13,850 bases of DNA. Source: DASPPK01 sp041479575 (GTDB lineage: Archaea > Thermoproteota > Bathyarchaeia > Bathyarchaeales > Bathycorpusculaceae). Below, one piece after another: positions 1-5,381 of this stretch; the stretch's first letter is position 1; each line of letters starts with the position of its first letter. The position numbers and the translations under genes are program-made. Location: contig JBGOYH010000045.1 of the NCBI GenBank assembly GCA_041479575.1, positions 1 through 13,850 of the forward strand. Direction: 5' to 3'. The notes below the pieces were generated by a model, which ran no database searches, was not told where the DNA came from, and saw only the letters and a list, made by a program, of their open reading frames with translations.

Positions 1-41
1 AAGTCAATTAGGCCCGCAACAATATGCACTAGCTCGTACAC
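1..41 (-). CDS. Possible 5' end of a gene running off the left edge
   Basis: On the minus strand a GTG codon at 41-39 is preceded by GGAGG at 54-50, eight bases away. This is the best Shine-Dalgarno placement in the first 480 bases. The frame then stays open to the window edge and reads VYELVHIVAGLID. Only 13 codons are visible, so no family can be named. The same frame upstream of the GTG is closed by a stop about 17 codons earlier and offers no other start codon, which makes this GTG the only usable start. A competing plus-strand frame is open from base 2 to a TAA at 188-190 and cannot be excluded as the 3' end of another gene. The call rests almost entirely on the ribosome binding site. 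Confidence 0.3.
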   Translation of the reverse strand, partial: MYELVHIVAGLID

Positions 42-487
42 TGTGTATTCCTCCGGAATCCAGATGCTTGAGTCGCGCTTTCCGTGAAGATGTCAAACCT
101 CTTGACGTTAGTCAGAATGCTGCATTTGCTCATTCGCTGCTCACTTATTTCGAGTTTGGCGTTAAGCGCAATAACAGTTATGAAAACTAAATATAGATTG
201 CTAGGATTTGCAATTCAGATTCCGAATACAAAATCCTCTGGAAAAATGAACTAAAATGTCAAAAATAGGCCAAAATCAACACGAACGCCGCGGAAGAAGC
301 AGGTGAAGGAACGGATGCAGGGTTGCCCTAGCTTGGCAGGTCTTTTGCTGAGGTGGCTTCTGCAAAAGCTTTCGGAAGTTGAAGATAACCCGCCTCTGGA
401 AGCTGGAAACAACCAACACGCCAGCCTTTCACAGAAACCTGCCAGCCTAGCTCTGCTTTCTACACAGTCCGAGTCTGCCTCTTTCCA
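42..487. other. Intergenic stretch without a convincing gene
   Basis: About 445 bases separate the left-edge start from the end of the SRPBCC gene. A 63-codon plus-strand frame (303-494, GTG start) translates to a low-complexity, Ser/Leu/Gln-rich product that resembles no family I know and lies over a strong inverted repeat, so I do not call it. Bases 180-300 are AT-rich. Bases 328-450 can fold and are listed separately. Confidence 0.5.
328..450 (+). ncRNA. Candidate structured RNA (unnamed)
   Basis: CTAGCTTGGCAGGT at 328-341 pairs with ACCTGCCAGCCTAG at 437-450 over 13 of 14 positions. One of these pairs is T333 with G445, which is a wobble pair only if the plus strand is the RNA. Immediately inside, CTTTTGC (342-348) pairs perfectly with GCAAAAG (362-368) and would stack on the outer stem. 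A small CTT-TCGG-AAG hairpin follows at 369-378. The GCCAGCCT octamer occurs twice (420-427 and 441-448). I do not recognise SRP RNA, RNase P RNA, or a C/D or H/ACA guide. No clear promoter or T-run terminator is visible, so the RNA itself is inferred from folding alone. Confidence 0.3.
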
Positions 488-964
488 TCAGTGATGTCTT
501 AACGCGCGCCCATATAGCAGGTAGTGGTTGATGGCGCTCTCCCAATCCGTCATCCATTTGTGAAAGTGTTCCTTTGAAAAAGAGTCGATGTGCTGATTTC
601 CTTTCTCCGAAAGAGCCGTAATTGTATATGTCACGCGAGCACTAGTGCAGTTGGCACCATCCGGTTCACAGCCAATATCAATGAAAGTGACTTTGAGGCG
701 TGGCGTCACTGAAGTGTAGGCAATGTTGCGGTTCTTGATGTCGAGTCGTGTGATAATCCAGATTGTTTCTGTTCCGTCCTTTTCCGAAGTCACAAATACA
801 GCACCTTGACTCATGCCCGAAGCAGGAAAGACAATAATCGGATTCCAATCCTCAGACCACTTCCTTTCCCCGATCGGATCAAATAGTCCAAAGACAACGT
901 CAGGCCGGCTGTCTAGATGAAGTGTGCAGCTTCGGGTGACTTGACGGGCCACAAAACCACTCAT
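488..964 (-). CDS. SRPBCC-superfamily protein (START/Bet v1/AHSA1-like fold)
   Basis: The 158-residue length and layout fit a single-domain SRPBCC protein. An N-terminal strand (residues 11-17) is followed by the helix segment PDVVFGLFDPIGERKW, which is typical of this fold, and by W-x3-W-N-P (36-42). A central antiparallel sheet follows (about 55-120), and the protein ends in a long helix (about 125-152) that would close the ligand cavity. Family members bind hydrophobic ligands or catalyse cyclase- or hydrolase-type reactions, so the substrate cannot be read from the sequence. It is soluble, with no signal peptide. It lies 34 bases downstream of the cupin gene on the same strand, so the two are probably co-transcribed. 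The fold assignment is fairly sure; the function is unknown. Confidence 0.65.
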   Translation of the reverse strand: MSGFVARQVTRSCTLHLDSRPDVVFGLFDPIGERKWSEDWNPIIVFPASGMSQGAVFVTSEKDGTETIWIITRLDIKNRNIAYTSVTPRLKVTFIDIGCEPDGANCTSARVTYTITALSEKGNQHIDSFSKEHFHKWMTDWESAINHYLLYGRALRHH

Positions 965-998
965 TTACCGCCTTCACCCTCCCGGGAATGGTACGTCT

Positions 999-1310
999 CT
1001 AGATGTCTTCCACGAATATAACGGTAACAGTATCTGTGAGGGCTCTTGCCACATGTTTATGCTCTTGTCCACTTGGCAAGAAGATACCGTCCCCAGGAAA
1101 ATAAGTATGGACTTCTTTATCGAATTTTATTTCTATTCTTCCATCCAAGACGTATCCGAAGTGACCCTTCTCACACCAATGGGGCGGCATATCCTTTGAA
1201 TATTCCACCAGTCGGAGCTGACGACTGCCAGCCCTGTAAGACCTTTGCCGCATTCCTTCTGTTGGCGAGGTCCAAGGAATGGATTTGAACTCAACCCTGT
1301 ACCGTATCAT
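999..1310 (-). CDS. Small cupin-domain protein
   Basis: A single conserved cupin barrel. Motif 1 is the segment PPHWCEKGHFGYVLDG, with His and Glu as potential metal ligands, and motif 2 is GDGIFLPSGQEHKH, matching G-x5-P-x-G-x2-H. The spacing of His residues in motif 1 differs from the classical HxH form but occurs in a subgroup of Cupin_2 proteins with the PPHxCEKGHxGYVL signature. I place the start at the ATG 1310-1308 (103 residues), because GAGAGG lies six bases upstream and the product begins MIRYRVEF. A GTG at 1340 would add ten residues but has no ribosome binding site. It forms a likely two-gene unit with the downstream SRPBCC gene. The role could be a small enzyme or a ligand-binding sensor; the sequence does not decide. 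Confidence 0.75.
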   Translation of the reverse strand: MIRYRVEFKSIPWTSPTEGMRQRSYRAGSRQLRLVEYSKDMPPHWCEKGHFGYVLDGRIEIKFDKEVHTYFPGDGIFLPSGQEHKHVARALTDTVTVIFVEDI

Positions 1311-1407
1311 GTCTGTCCTCTCTGACCAATCAGGTTTCACTTAAGCATACGCACGCTAATAAAAACACTACTTTTCCTGATCGCGTCCGCGCGCAATACC
1401 AGGATCG

Positions 1408-2589
1408 CTATGTTTCCTTCTTTCTTCTCTGTCGCACAAGATAGGAATGCGAGATCAGCATGAAAGCTGTTCCTATCACCCCTCCAAACGCCACGAACAT
1501 GCCCATAATCTGAACCATACCCTGCCACTGAATCATGCTCGGCGTCGGTATGGAAAGACCCACATCATTGCTCTTACCTTCACTACTCTGAGCGTGAGAG
1601 TCACTGCCCTGCTCTCCCGCTTTCTCCACGTTGACATCGCAGTCAACAATTACATTCTTCAAAATAGACGTATGATCTCCGCCGTATCCCCATTCGTCTC
1701 TGTATATCAAGGGCTCCGCGTCCGGATCAGCCACCTTCATCACTGAAAAATGCAACGCTGCCGAACCTGCTCCCACCGCTTTCAACGTAATAGTCGCCAA
1801 CGTATTATTGCCGTAGATATGCCAGTAACCTCCATTCTTGGCTCTGCTCCAATCTTGCCACAAATACGCATACCACACGGAACCTTCTGTGTTGTTAATC
1901 CTGTCAACGCACCTCCAAATGTTGCCCCATTCATCCTGAGGAGTAACCGAATGAAACATGACTTCAGTCATGTCAATAGCGTTCAAAACCGTCGGATTCC
2001 ACGTTATCCTGAATTCAACACCAGCCATTCCCAGATCAGCCGGTATGTTTTCAATCAACACACTCACGTTGAAAACATCGCCTTCTCCAACAGTCACGTT
2101 TTCCGGCTCAAAGCGAACCACGGCCACGTTATCGTTTCCCTCTGGCACAGACGAAGAAGCTTGCTCCGAAAAATCAAGCGACTGCCCAGAAATACACAGC
2201 ACTTTGAAATAGTATGTCACACCAGCTGTCCACTCGTAGTCAATTGTGACTCTCTGTATCCAACCTGCCTGTAGGGGTGCTGGAGCTATTGTCTGGTTCT
2301 GCAAAGTCGAAGATGATGTTCCGACGTAAAACCGTGTTATCATAGTGTCTGAAGTCCCAGAGTTACCTATGTCAACATCAATCTTCTTAACGCCATTAAC
2401 GCTGTAGAAGTTCACGTTAGCTTTGTACAAGAGCGCCTCCGGCAATGCAGAAGACCCAGTACTGTGTACCGCGCGCATTTCAAGAGCTTGCGTTGCACTC
2501 ACAGTCGTGAAGAGGACGGACAAAATAAGTAAACTCGCTAATCCAATTCTTCTCTTAACTGAAATCGTTTCCAGCAACTTCAGGCTCAA
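1408..2589 (-). CDS. Exported, membrane-anchored cohesin-domain protein
   Basis: The 393-residue product begins with a signal peptide: KRR at 12-14, then a hydrophobic stretch to about 30, then Ala-rich. A CARDB-like beta domain follows (about 55-145, with GNSGTSDTMITRFYVG and VTYYFKV). Next comes a cohesin-type domain (about 155-315) with its recognisable opening, FEPENVTVGEGDVFNVSVLI, followed by GVEFRITWNPTVL. A polar linker leads to a C-terminal membrane helix (about 358-382) and the basic tail RQRRKK. The protein would therefore sit outside the cell, held by its C terminus. Several N-x-S/T sequons (NQT, NVT, NVS, NNT) suit archaeal surface N-glycosylation. The start is TTG at 2589. Cohesins bind dockerins in cellulosomes; in archaea their partners are mostly unknown and no dockerin gene is seen here. 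It is probably monocistronic. Confidence 0.75.
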   Translation of the reverse strand: MSLKLLETISVKRRIGLASLLILSVLFTTVSATQALEMRAVHSTGSSALPEALLYKANVNFYSVNGVKKIDVDIGNSGTSDTMITRFYVGTSSSTLQNQTIAPAPLQAGWIQRVTIDYEWTAGVTYYFKVLCISGQSLDFSEQASSSVPEGNDNVAVVRFEPENVTVGEGDVFNVSVLIENIPADLGMAGVEFRITWNPTVLNAIDMTEVMFHSVTPQDEWGNIWRCVDRINNTEGSVWYAYLWQDWSRAKNGGYWHIYGNNTLATITLKAVGAGSAALHFSVMKVADPDAEPLIYRDEWGYGGDHTSILKNVIVDCDVNVEKAGEQGSDSHAQSSEGKSNDVGLSIPTPSMIQWQGMVQIMGMFVAFGGVIGTAFMLISHSYLVRQRRKKET

Positions 2590-2623
2590 CGATCATCTAC
2601 CAATTATACTGGCGGTACACTTG

Positions 2624-2634
2624 TATTTTAAACT
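2624..2634 (-). promoter_or_regulatory. TATA-box-like element of the cohesin gene
   Basis: On the minus strand the sequence reads AGTTTAAAATA, a near-ideal archaeal TATA box centred about 40 bases upstream of the TTG start. A transcription start 25-27 bases downstream would leave a leader of about 14 bases. It lies between the T8 run after repeat copy 1 and the gene, so the cohesin gene appears to have its own promoter. Confidence 0.45.
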
Positions 2635-2681
2635 AGTTGTCACCACACCCTGCTCCTGGCACGAACGAAAACAAAGTAAGC

Positions 2682-2689
2682 AAAAAAAA
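2682..2689 (-). terminator. T8 tract following repeat copy 1
   Basis: Eight A residues on the plus strand give an unbroken T8 run on the minus strand, seven bases past the end of repeat copy 1. Archaeal RNA polymerase terminates at such runs. It would end an RNA read through copy 1 before the cohesin promoter. The equivalent place after copy 2 has no T run. Confidence 0.4.
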
Positions 2690-2695
2690 GAACCT

Positions 2696-2876
2696 ATTCT
2701 GCAGAATTTCAACATGCAACCCAGCTGAACGGCACCGAAGGAACCAACCTGAAGACCAACCAAAGACCCATCCACATTACCAGGCGTGCTGAAAACCTAG
2801 GGGGGAGGGGGTAGGTCATTTTTGACTGATTTTCAACCAAAAACCATGTTGAACAGTCCATACTATAGTCCTACAC
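2696..2876 (-). repeat. 181-bp dispersed repeat, copy 1 (inverted relative to copy 2)
   Basis: The reverse complement matches 10648-10828 without gaps, with about 17 differences by hand count, close to 91% identity. The part from 2788 to about 2865 has only one difference. Within the unit, arms at 2845-2853 and 2708-2716 form a perfect 9-bp stem (TTCAACATG with CATGTTGAA on the minus strand), enclosing 146 bases. Inside are a hairpin at 2818-2844 (11 bp plus a terminal G-U pair, AAA loop) and a 5-bp ACCTA/TAGGT stem at 2795-2816 with a C5-T-C6 loop. The G-U pairs exist only in the minus-strand RNA. It lies upstream of the cohesin gene in the same direction. No transposase or conserved peptide is encoded. 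Confidence 0.85.
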
Positions 2877-2907
2877 CTAACATACGTTCACAACACACTT
2901 GTCCCCA

Positions 2908-2994
2908 TCAGTGGGTTCGGGCTTTTTCTATCGCGTCCTCAAGCAGCTTCTGCACTTCATACGGCATCCTCAACAACGCAAGGCCAGAGCGCAT
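2908..2994 (-). CDS. Possible 28-codon peptide or frameshifted C-terminal tail
   Basis: Directly after the DUF1028 stop (3008-3006) another minus-strand frame reads in a protein-like way from an ATG at 2994 to a TGA at 2908, including MPYEVQKLLEDAIEKARTH, an amphipathic helix-like sequence. Its base composition resembles the DUF1028 gene. Translation of this frame is also open from just upstream of the DUF1028 stop, so one indel near 3015 would fuse it to that protein. The DUF1028 C-terminal domain normally ends where the present stop lies, which argues for a small separate or residual frame. A G-rich stretch lies six bases before the ATG. Confidence 0.25.
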   Translation of the reverse strand: MRSGLALLRMPYEVQKLLEDAIEKARTH

Positions 2995-3005
2995 AGATGC
3001 CCCCG

Positions 3006-4043
3006 CTATTGTCCACCAGCCACACTAAGAATCCGCATCAAAAGGCCCCGGCCGACATCGTCGTCTGAAATCAATCCTGCCTTCGGCAAACGCTTCAACA
3101 CCTCAACCCAGTTCTTATCCGCCGAAAACACCTTCCTAAAGATCGGCAAAGCTTCCTCAACCTTCCCTTTCAACGCCAGCGTCAACGCACTCCAAAACGC
3201 AATCTCCACGTTGTCCCCAGCCAGCTTCATCGCCGCACCATACTCCCTCATAGCCCTTTCAACATCATTCTTCTCCATCGCAGCATCACCCATATTCATG
3301 CGATCGTAAGCACGCGCAACACCGAGCAGACGTCGCAACTCTCGAAGAGGCTCAGGATGATCTTCCACCCGCAAGTCAACCACACGATCAGCCCAAGACT
3401 TGCCAGACGACTGCGCCTTCACCACCACCATCGCCGCCGACTGCATGCCGCGAATGTCGCCGCCCACTTCCTGCGCCGCCTCAAGCGCCGCCATCATCCG
3501 ATCAGCAAGACTGCCCTCCGTCGTCTCAAACGCCTTAGCCATCGCGCTCGGCACCTTATCGTTGAGCATCAGGTTTGCCTGCACACTATAACCATCCCCA
3601 ACCTTGTGTCCCGCACACTCGACGCAGCGTCTCCCAGTGTGAACCGCCACGCCACCCCTAGCATCCACCATCGCCACCTGCCGCACCGCCTCCCCCGAAT
3701 CGGCAGCGACAAGCTCCCTCAAAGCCTCACCTGCACACTTTCCTTGGTGCATGAGAGCCAATCCCTTCGGCCCATAGGACGGATCCGCAAACGCCTGCGT
3801 CGCCACAACACCCACACCAGCCTCAGCCCAAAGCACATCCGCCCCCACACTGAACCAATGCGACTGCACCGCAACACCCATCTCCCCCGTCTCCAAGTCA
3901 CGCGACACGATCGAAAAAGTATGCAAAAGCCGCCCGAACAACATCGATCTCACATTTCGCACGTATAATCCACCGCTCTTTCTTGTTCTATCACTTTCGT
4001 CTTCTTTCCAATTTGACAAGATGAAAACGCCCCCCTTAAACAC
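3006..4043 (-). CDS. DUF1028 family protein with C-terminal DUF1028-associated domain
   Basis: The DUF1028 domain occupies about residues 41-235, opening HTFSIVSRDLETGEMGVAVQ and continuing SVGADVLWAEAGVGVVATQ and DPSYGPKGL, all hallmark segments. DUF1028 is predicted to have an Ntn-hydrolase-like fold; its substrate is not established. A second, helical domain (about 245-340: HPEPLRELRRLLGVARAY, AFWSALTLALKGKVEEALP, NWVEVLKRLPKAGL) is the usual partner at the C terminus of this family. The GTG start at 4043 has GGTGAG seven bases upstream. However, the first 33 residues are not family-like, so ATG 3944 (GTGAG five bases upstream) or GTG 3962 are real alternatives. The gene is visibly richer in G and C than its neighbours. 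The membrane-protein gene lies 59 bases upstream on the same strand. Confidence 0.85.
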   Translation of the reverse strand: MFKGGVFILSNWKEDESDRTRKSGGLYVRNVRSMLFGRLLHTFSIVSRDLETGEMGVAVQSHWFSVGADVLWAEAGVGVVATQAFADPSYGPKGLALMHQGKCAGEALRELVAADSGEAVRQVAMVDARGGVAVHTGRRCVECAGHKVGDGYSVQANLMLNDKVPSAMAKAFETTEGSLADRMMAALEAAQEVGGDIRGMQSAAMVVVKAQSSGKSWADRVVDLRVEDHPEPLRELRRLLGVARAYDRMNMGDAAMEKNDVERAMREYGAAMKLAGDNVEIAFWSALTLALKGKVEEALPIFRKVFSADKNWVEVLKRLPKAGLISDDDVGRGLLMRILSVAGGQ

Positions 4044-4102
4044 TCAAATACTCACCTTCTTTTCTTAAGGCTTCGCGCGCGCCGACTTGGCCCCTAACAA
4101 AC

Positions 4103-4504
4103 TCACTGAAGTTTTAGGACGCCCTTCTTTCTAAGCCAAAACCCTAGCACCACGTAAAGTAACAGATAGACCGTAACACATACTCCAAATATCGCTGGTA
4201 TGTCGAAGCCAAAATTCTCAAAGAGCATCAGCACTCCGATTCCAACAAATGGAGCGGCCAAGAATCCTAGGGCAAACAAGAGGAAGGAAAACAGCACAGC
4301 TCGGACCCGAACCTGCTTTTGCGAGACAAGTATTCCCACAAACACTCCGCACAGAACTAGCGCAATCGCTGAAAACCCGCGAATCAAAATGTCAAATTCG
4401 CTGCCCAATACATTAAGCAATCCAAAAAACCACAAACACAAAACGACAATGAAGACACAAGTCCATGCCAACAACAGTTTTGTTAAACTCAAAGCATACT
4501 CCAA
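4103..4504 (-). CDS. Small four-helix integral membrane protein
   Basis: I do not recognise a family. The 133 residues are dominated by four hydrophobic segments at about 7-31, 43-61, 68-95 and 103-123. Short basic loops (SQKQVRVR between helices 2 and 3, and LRKKG near the C terminus) suggest that these parts face the cytoplasm. There are no obvious catalytic or metal-binding motifs. TTTTAAGTA on the minus strand, about 25 bases upstream of the ATG, is a plausible TATA box, which would make the mRNA almost leaderless. It precedes the DUF1028 gene on the same strand and may be transcribed with it. Confidence 0.6.
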   Translation of the reverse strand: MEYALSLTKLLLAWTCVFIVVLCLWFFGLLNVLGSEFDILIRGFSAIALVLCGVFVGILVSQKQVRVRAVLFSFLLFALGFLAAPFVGIGVLMLFENFGFDIPAIFGVCVTVYLLLYVVLGFWLRKKGVLKLQ

Positions 4505-4817
4505 GATATACTCTTCGGCGAACTACTTAAAACTTCACAGACCCAAAACATCAAAATTACAACGAAAACCACTCTTCTCTCACATTATATACACTTCTTT
4601 CCAATATCTGCTGCCCCTCACTGGTCAACCAATAATGAAGGACGCACCTACATGCCTGTACCATGAATCAGCAATACTTTCGCCCATAGAATGTATTATC
4701 GATCATGAATCATCCATCTGCATTACAAATCAACAAAAAGGAAGACCCTTTTCAACCAAAACTTGAAGAAGCACCTAAATAGGAACAATTCACATCTAGA
4801 ACCAAGAGGCGCCAAAA
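4505..4817. other. AT-rich divergent intergenic region
   Basis: This 313-base spacer lies between the minus-strand membrane-protein gene and the plus-strand nuclease gene, and must hold both promoters. TTTTAAGTA (minus strand, about 4523-4533) serves the left gene. CTAAATA at 4775-4781 lies about 40 bases before the TTG of the right gene. A 43-codon plus-strand frame at 4636-4767 starts with ATG but has no convincing ribosome binding site or family resemblance. It would be the only candidate for a small partner upstream of the PIN-like protein. I see no repeat or RNA. Confidence 0.5.
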
Positions 4818-5108
4818 TTGAAGCTCCTCCTTGACGAAATGTATGCAGGCTTGAAAGAATACTTCGAAACTTTAGGCTGGCAAGTACTGACTGCACAAGA
4901 CGCAGGCCTCAAAGCAGCAAAAGACAAAGACATAGTTGAATACGCCGAAAAACACAACCTCATAATCATCACGCAAGACCAGAAACCCGCAGACCTAGCT
5001 GACCTTAAAGGAGTCAGAAATATACTCATTTCAAACGCGATGATAGCAAGAATAGCCGACGAAAAAATAAGAGAGAAATACCCCAGCATCAAAAAAGAAA
5101 AGCAGTGA
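4818..5108 (+). CDS. DUF5615 PIN-like nuclease-fold protein
   Basis: The 96-residue product matches the short PIN-like (Mut7-C/DUF5615) group. It has the N-terminal LLLDEM (Asp6, Glu7), a second acidic site in KDKDIVEYA (Asp38), and TQDQKPADL (Asp54) after the strand LIIIT. These acidic residues would bind the metal in an RNase-type active site. The start is TTG at 4818 with GAGG about eight bases upstream; translation from the internal ATG would remove the first acidic pair. DUF5615 proteins are commonly toxins paired with DUF433 antitoxins; here no DUF433 gene is seen. Instead a TIGR04076 gene follows after six bases. Whether it acts as a toxin or as a housekeeping nuclease is undecided. 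Confidence 0.75.
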   Translation: MKLLLDEMYAGLKEYFETLGWQVLTAQDAGLKAAKDKDIVEYAEKHNLIIITQDQKPADLADLKGVRNILISNAMIARIADEKIREKYPSIKKEKQ

Positions 5109-5114
5109 ACATAC

Positions 5115-5378
5115 ATGTCGGTCGCTGAAGTAACAGTAAAAAGCCAAGATGGAACCTGCCACTTCGGGCACAAAGTCGGCGATAAGATAGTATTCAACGG
5201 AAGAACAATCAAAGGACGCATTTGTTACAGCGCCCTAACAACCCTACTACCAAGAATCTACGCAATTCGATTCAACGCAGAATTTCCTTGGGAAAAAGAC
5301 CAAAACGCAGTCTACGGGGTCTGCCCAGACCATGAAAACCACGTTGTCTTCGAGATTCGCCGAATAAAGAAAAAATAA
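5115..5378 (+). CDS. TIGR04076 family protein
   Basis: The 87 residues show the family layout: a short first strand, then C-x2-GHKVGDKI (residues 15-25), then GRICYSALTTLLPRIYAIRF (34-53), FPWEKD (57-62), and the closing CPDHENHVVFEIRRI (70-84). The function of this family is unknown. The conserved Cys residues and CPD suggest a metal or redox site, which is inference. It follows the DUF5615 gene by six bases and is almost certainly in the same mRNA. Its stop lies three bases from the end of the convergent radical SAM gene, so no separate terminator fits between them. Confidence 0.8.
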   Translation: MSVAEVTVKSQDGTCHFGHKVGDKIVFNGRTIKGRICYSALTTLLPRIYAIRFNAEFPWEKDQNAVYGVCPDHENHVVFEIRRIKKK

Positions 5379-5381
5379 ACG

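Noticed and set aside
2..190. Plus-strand frame open from the left edge to TAA
   Set aside because: It has no visible start and no family resemblance, and it conflicts with a minus-strand GTG that has an excellent ribosome binding site. It could still be the end of a gene cut by the edge.
303..494. 63-codon plus-strand frame with GTG start
   Set aside because: The product is low-complexity and resembles no family. It lies over a strong inverted repeat and overlaps the end of the SRPBCC gene.
1750..2274. 174-codon plus-strand frame opposite the cohesin gene
   Set aside because: It is an antisense shadow. The minus-strand protein has a signal peptide, cohesin domain and anchor.
2593..2775. 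60-codon minus-strand frame starting within repeat copy 1
   Set aside because: The related frame in copy 2 differs mostly by non-conservative changes and diverges beyond the repeat, so there is no sign of protein-level selection.
3357..3968. 203-codon plus-strand frame opposite DUF1028
   Set aside because: It is His/Arg/Leu-rich, as expected for the shadow of a GC-rich gene. The minus strand has clear DUF1028 motifs.
3980..4100. GCGCGC-rich tract near the DUF1028 start as an operator
   Set aside because: It is short, without a clear dyad beyond the simple alternation, and has no second copy near other promoters.
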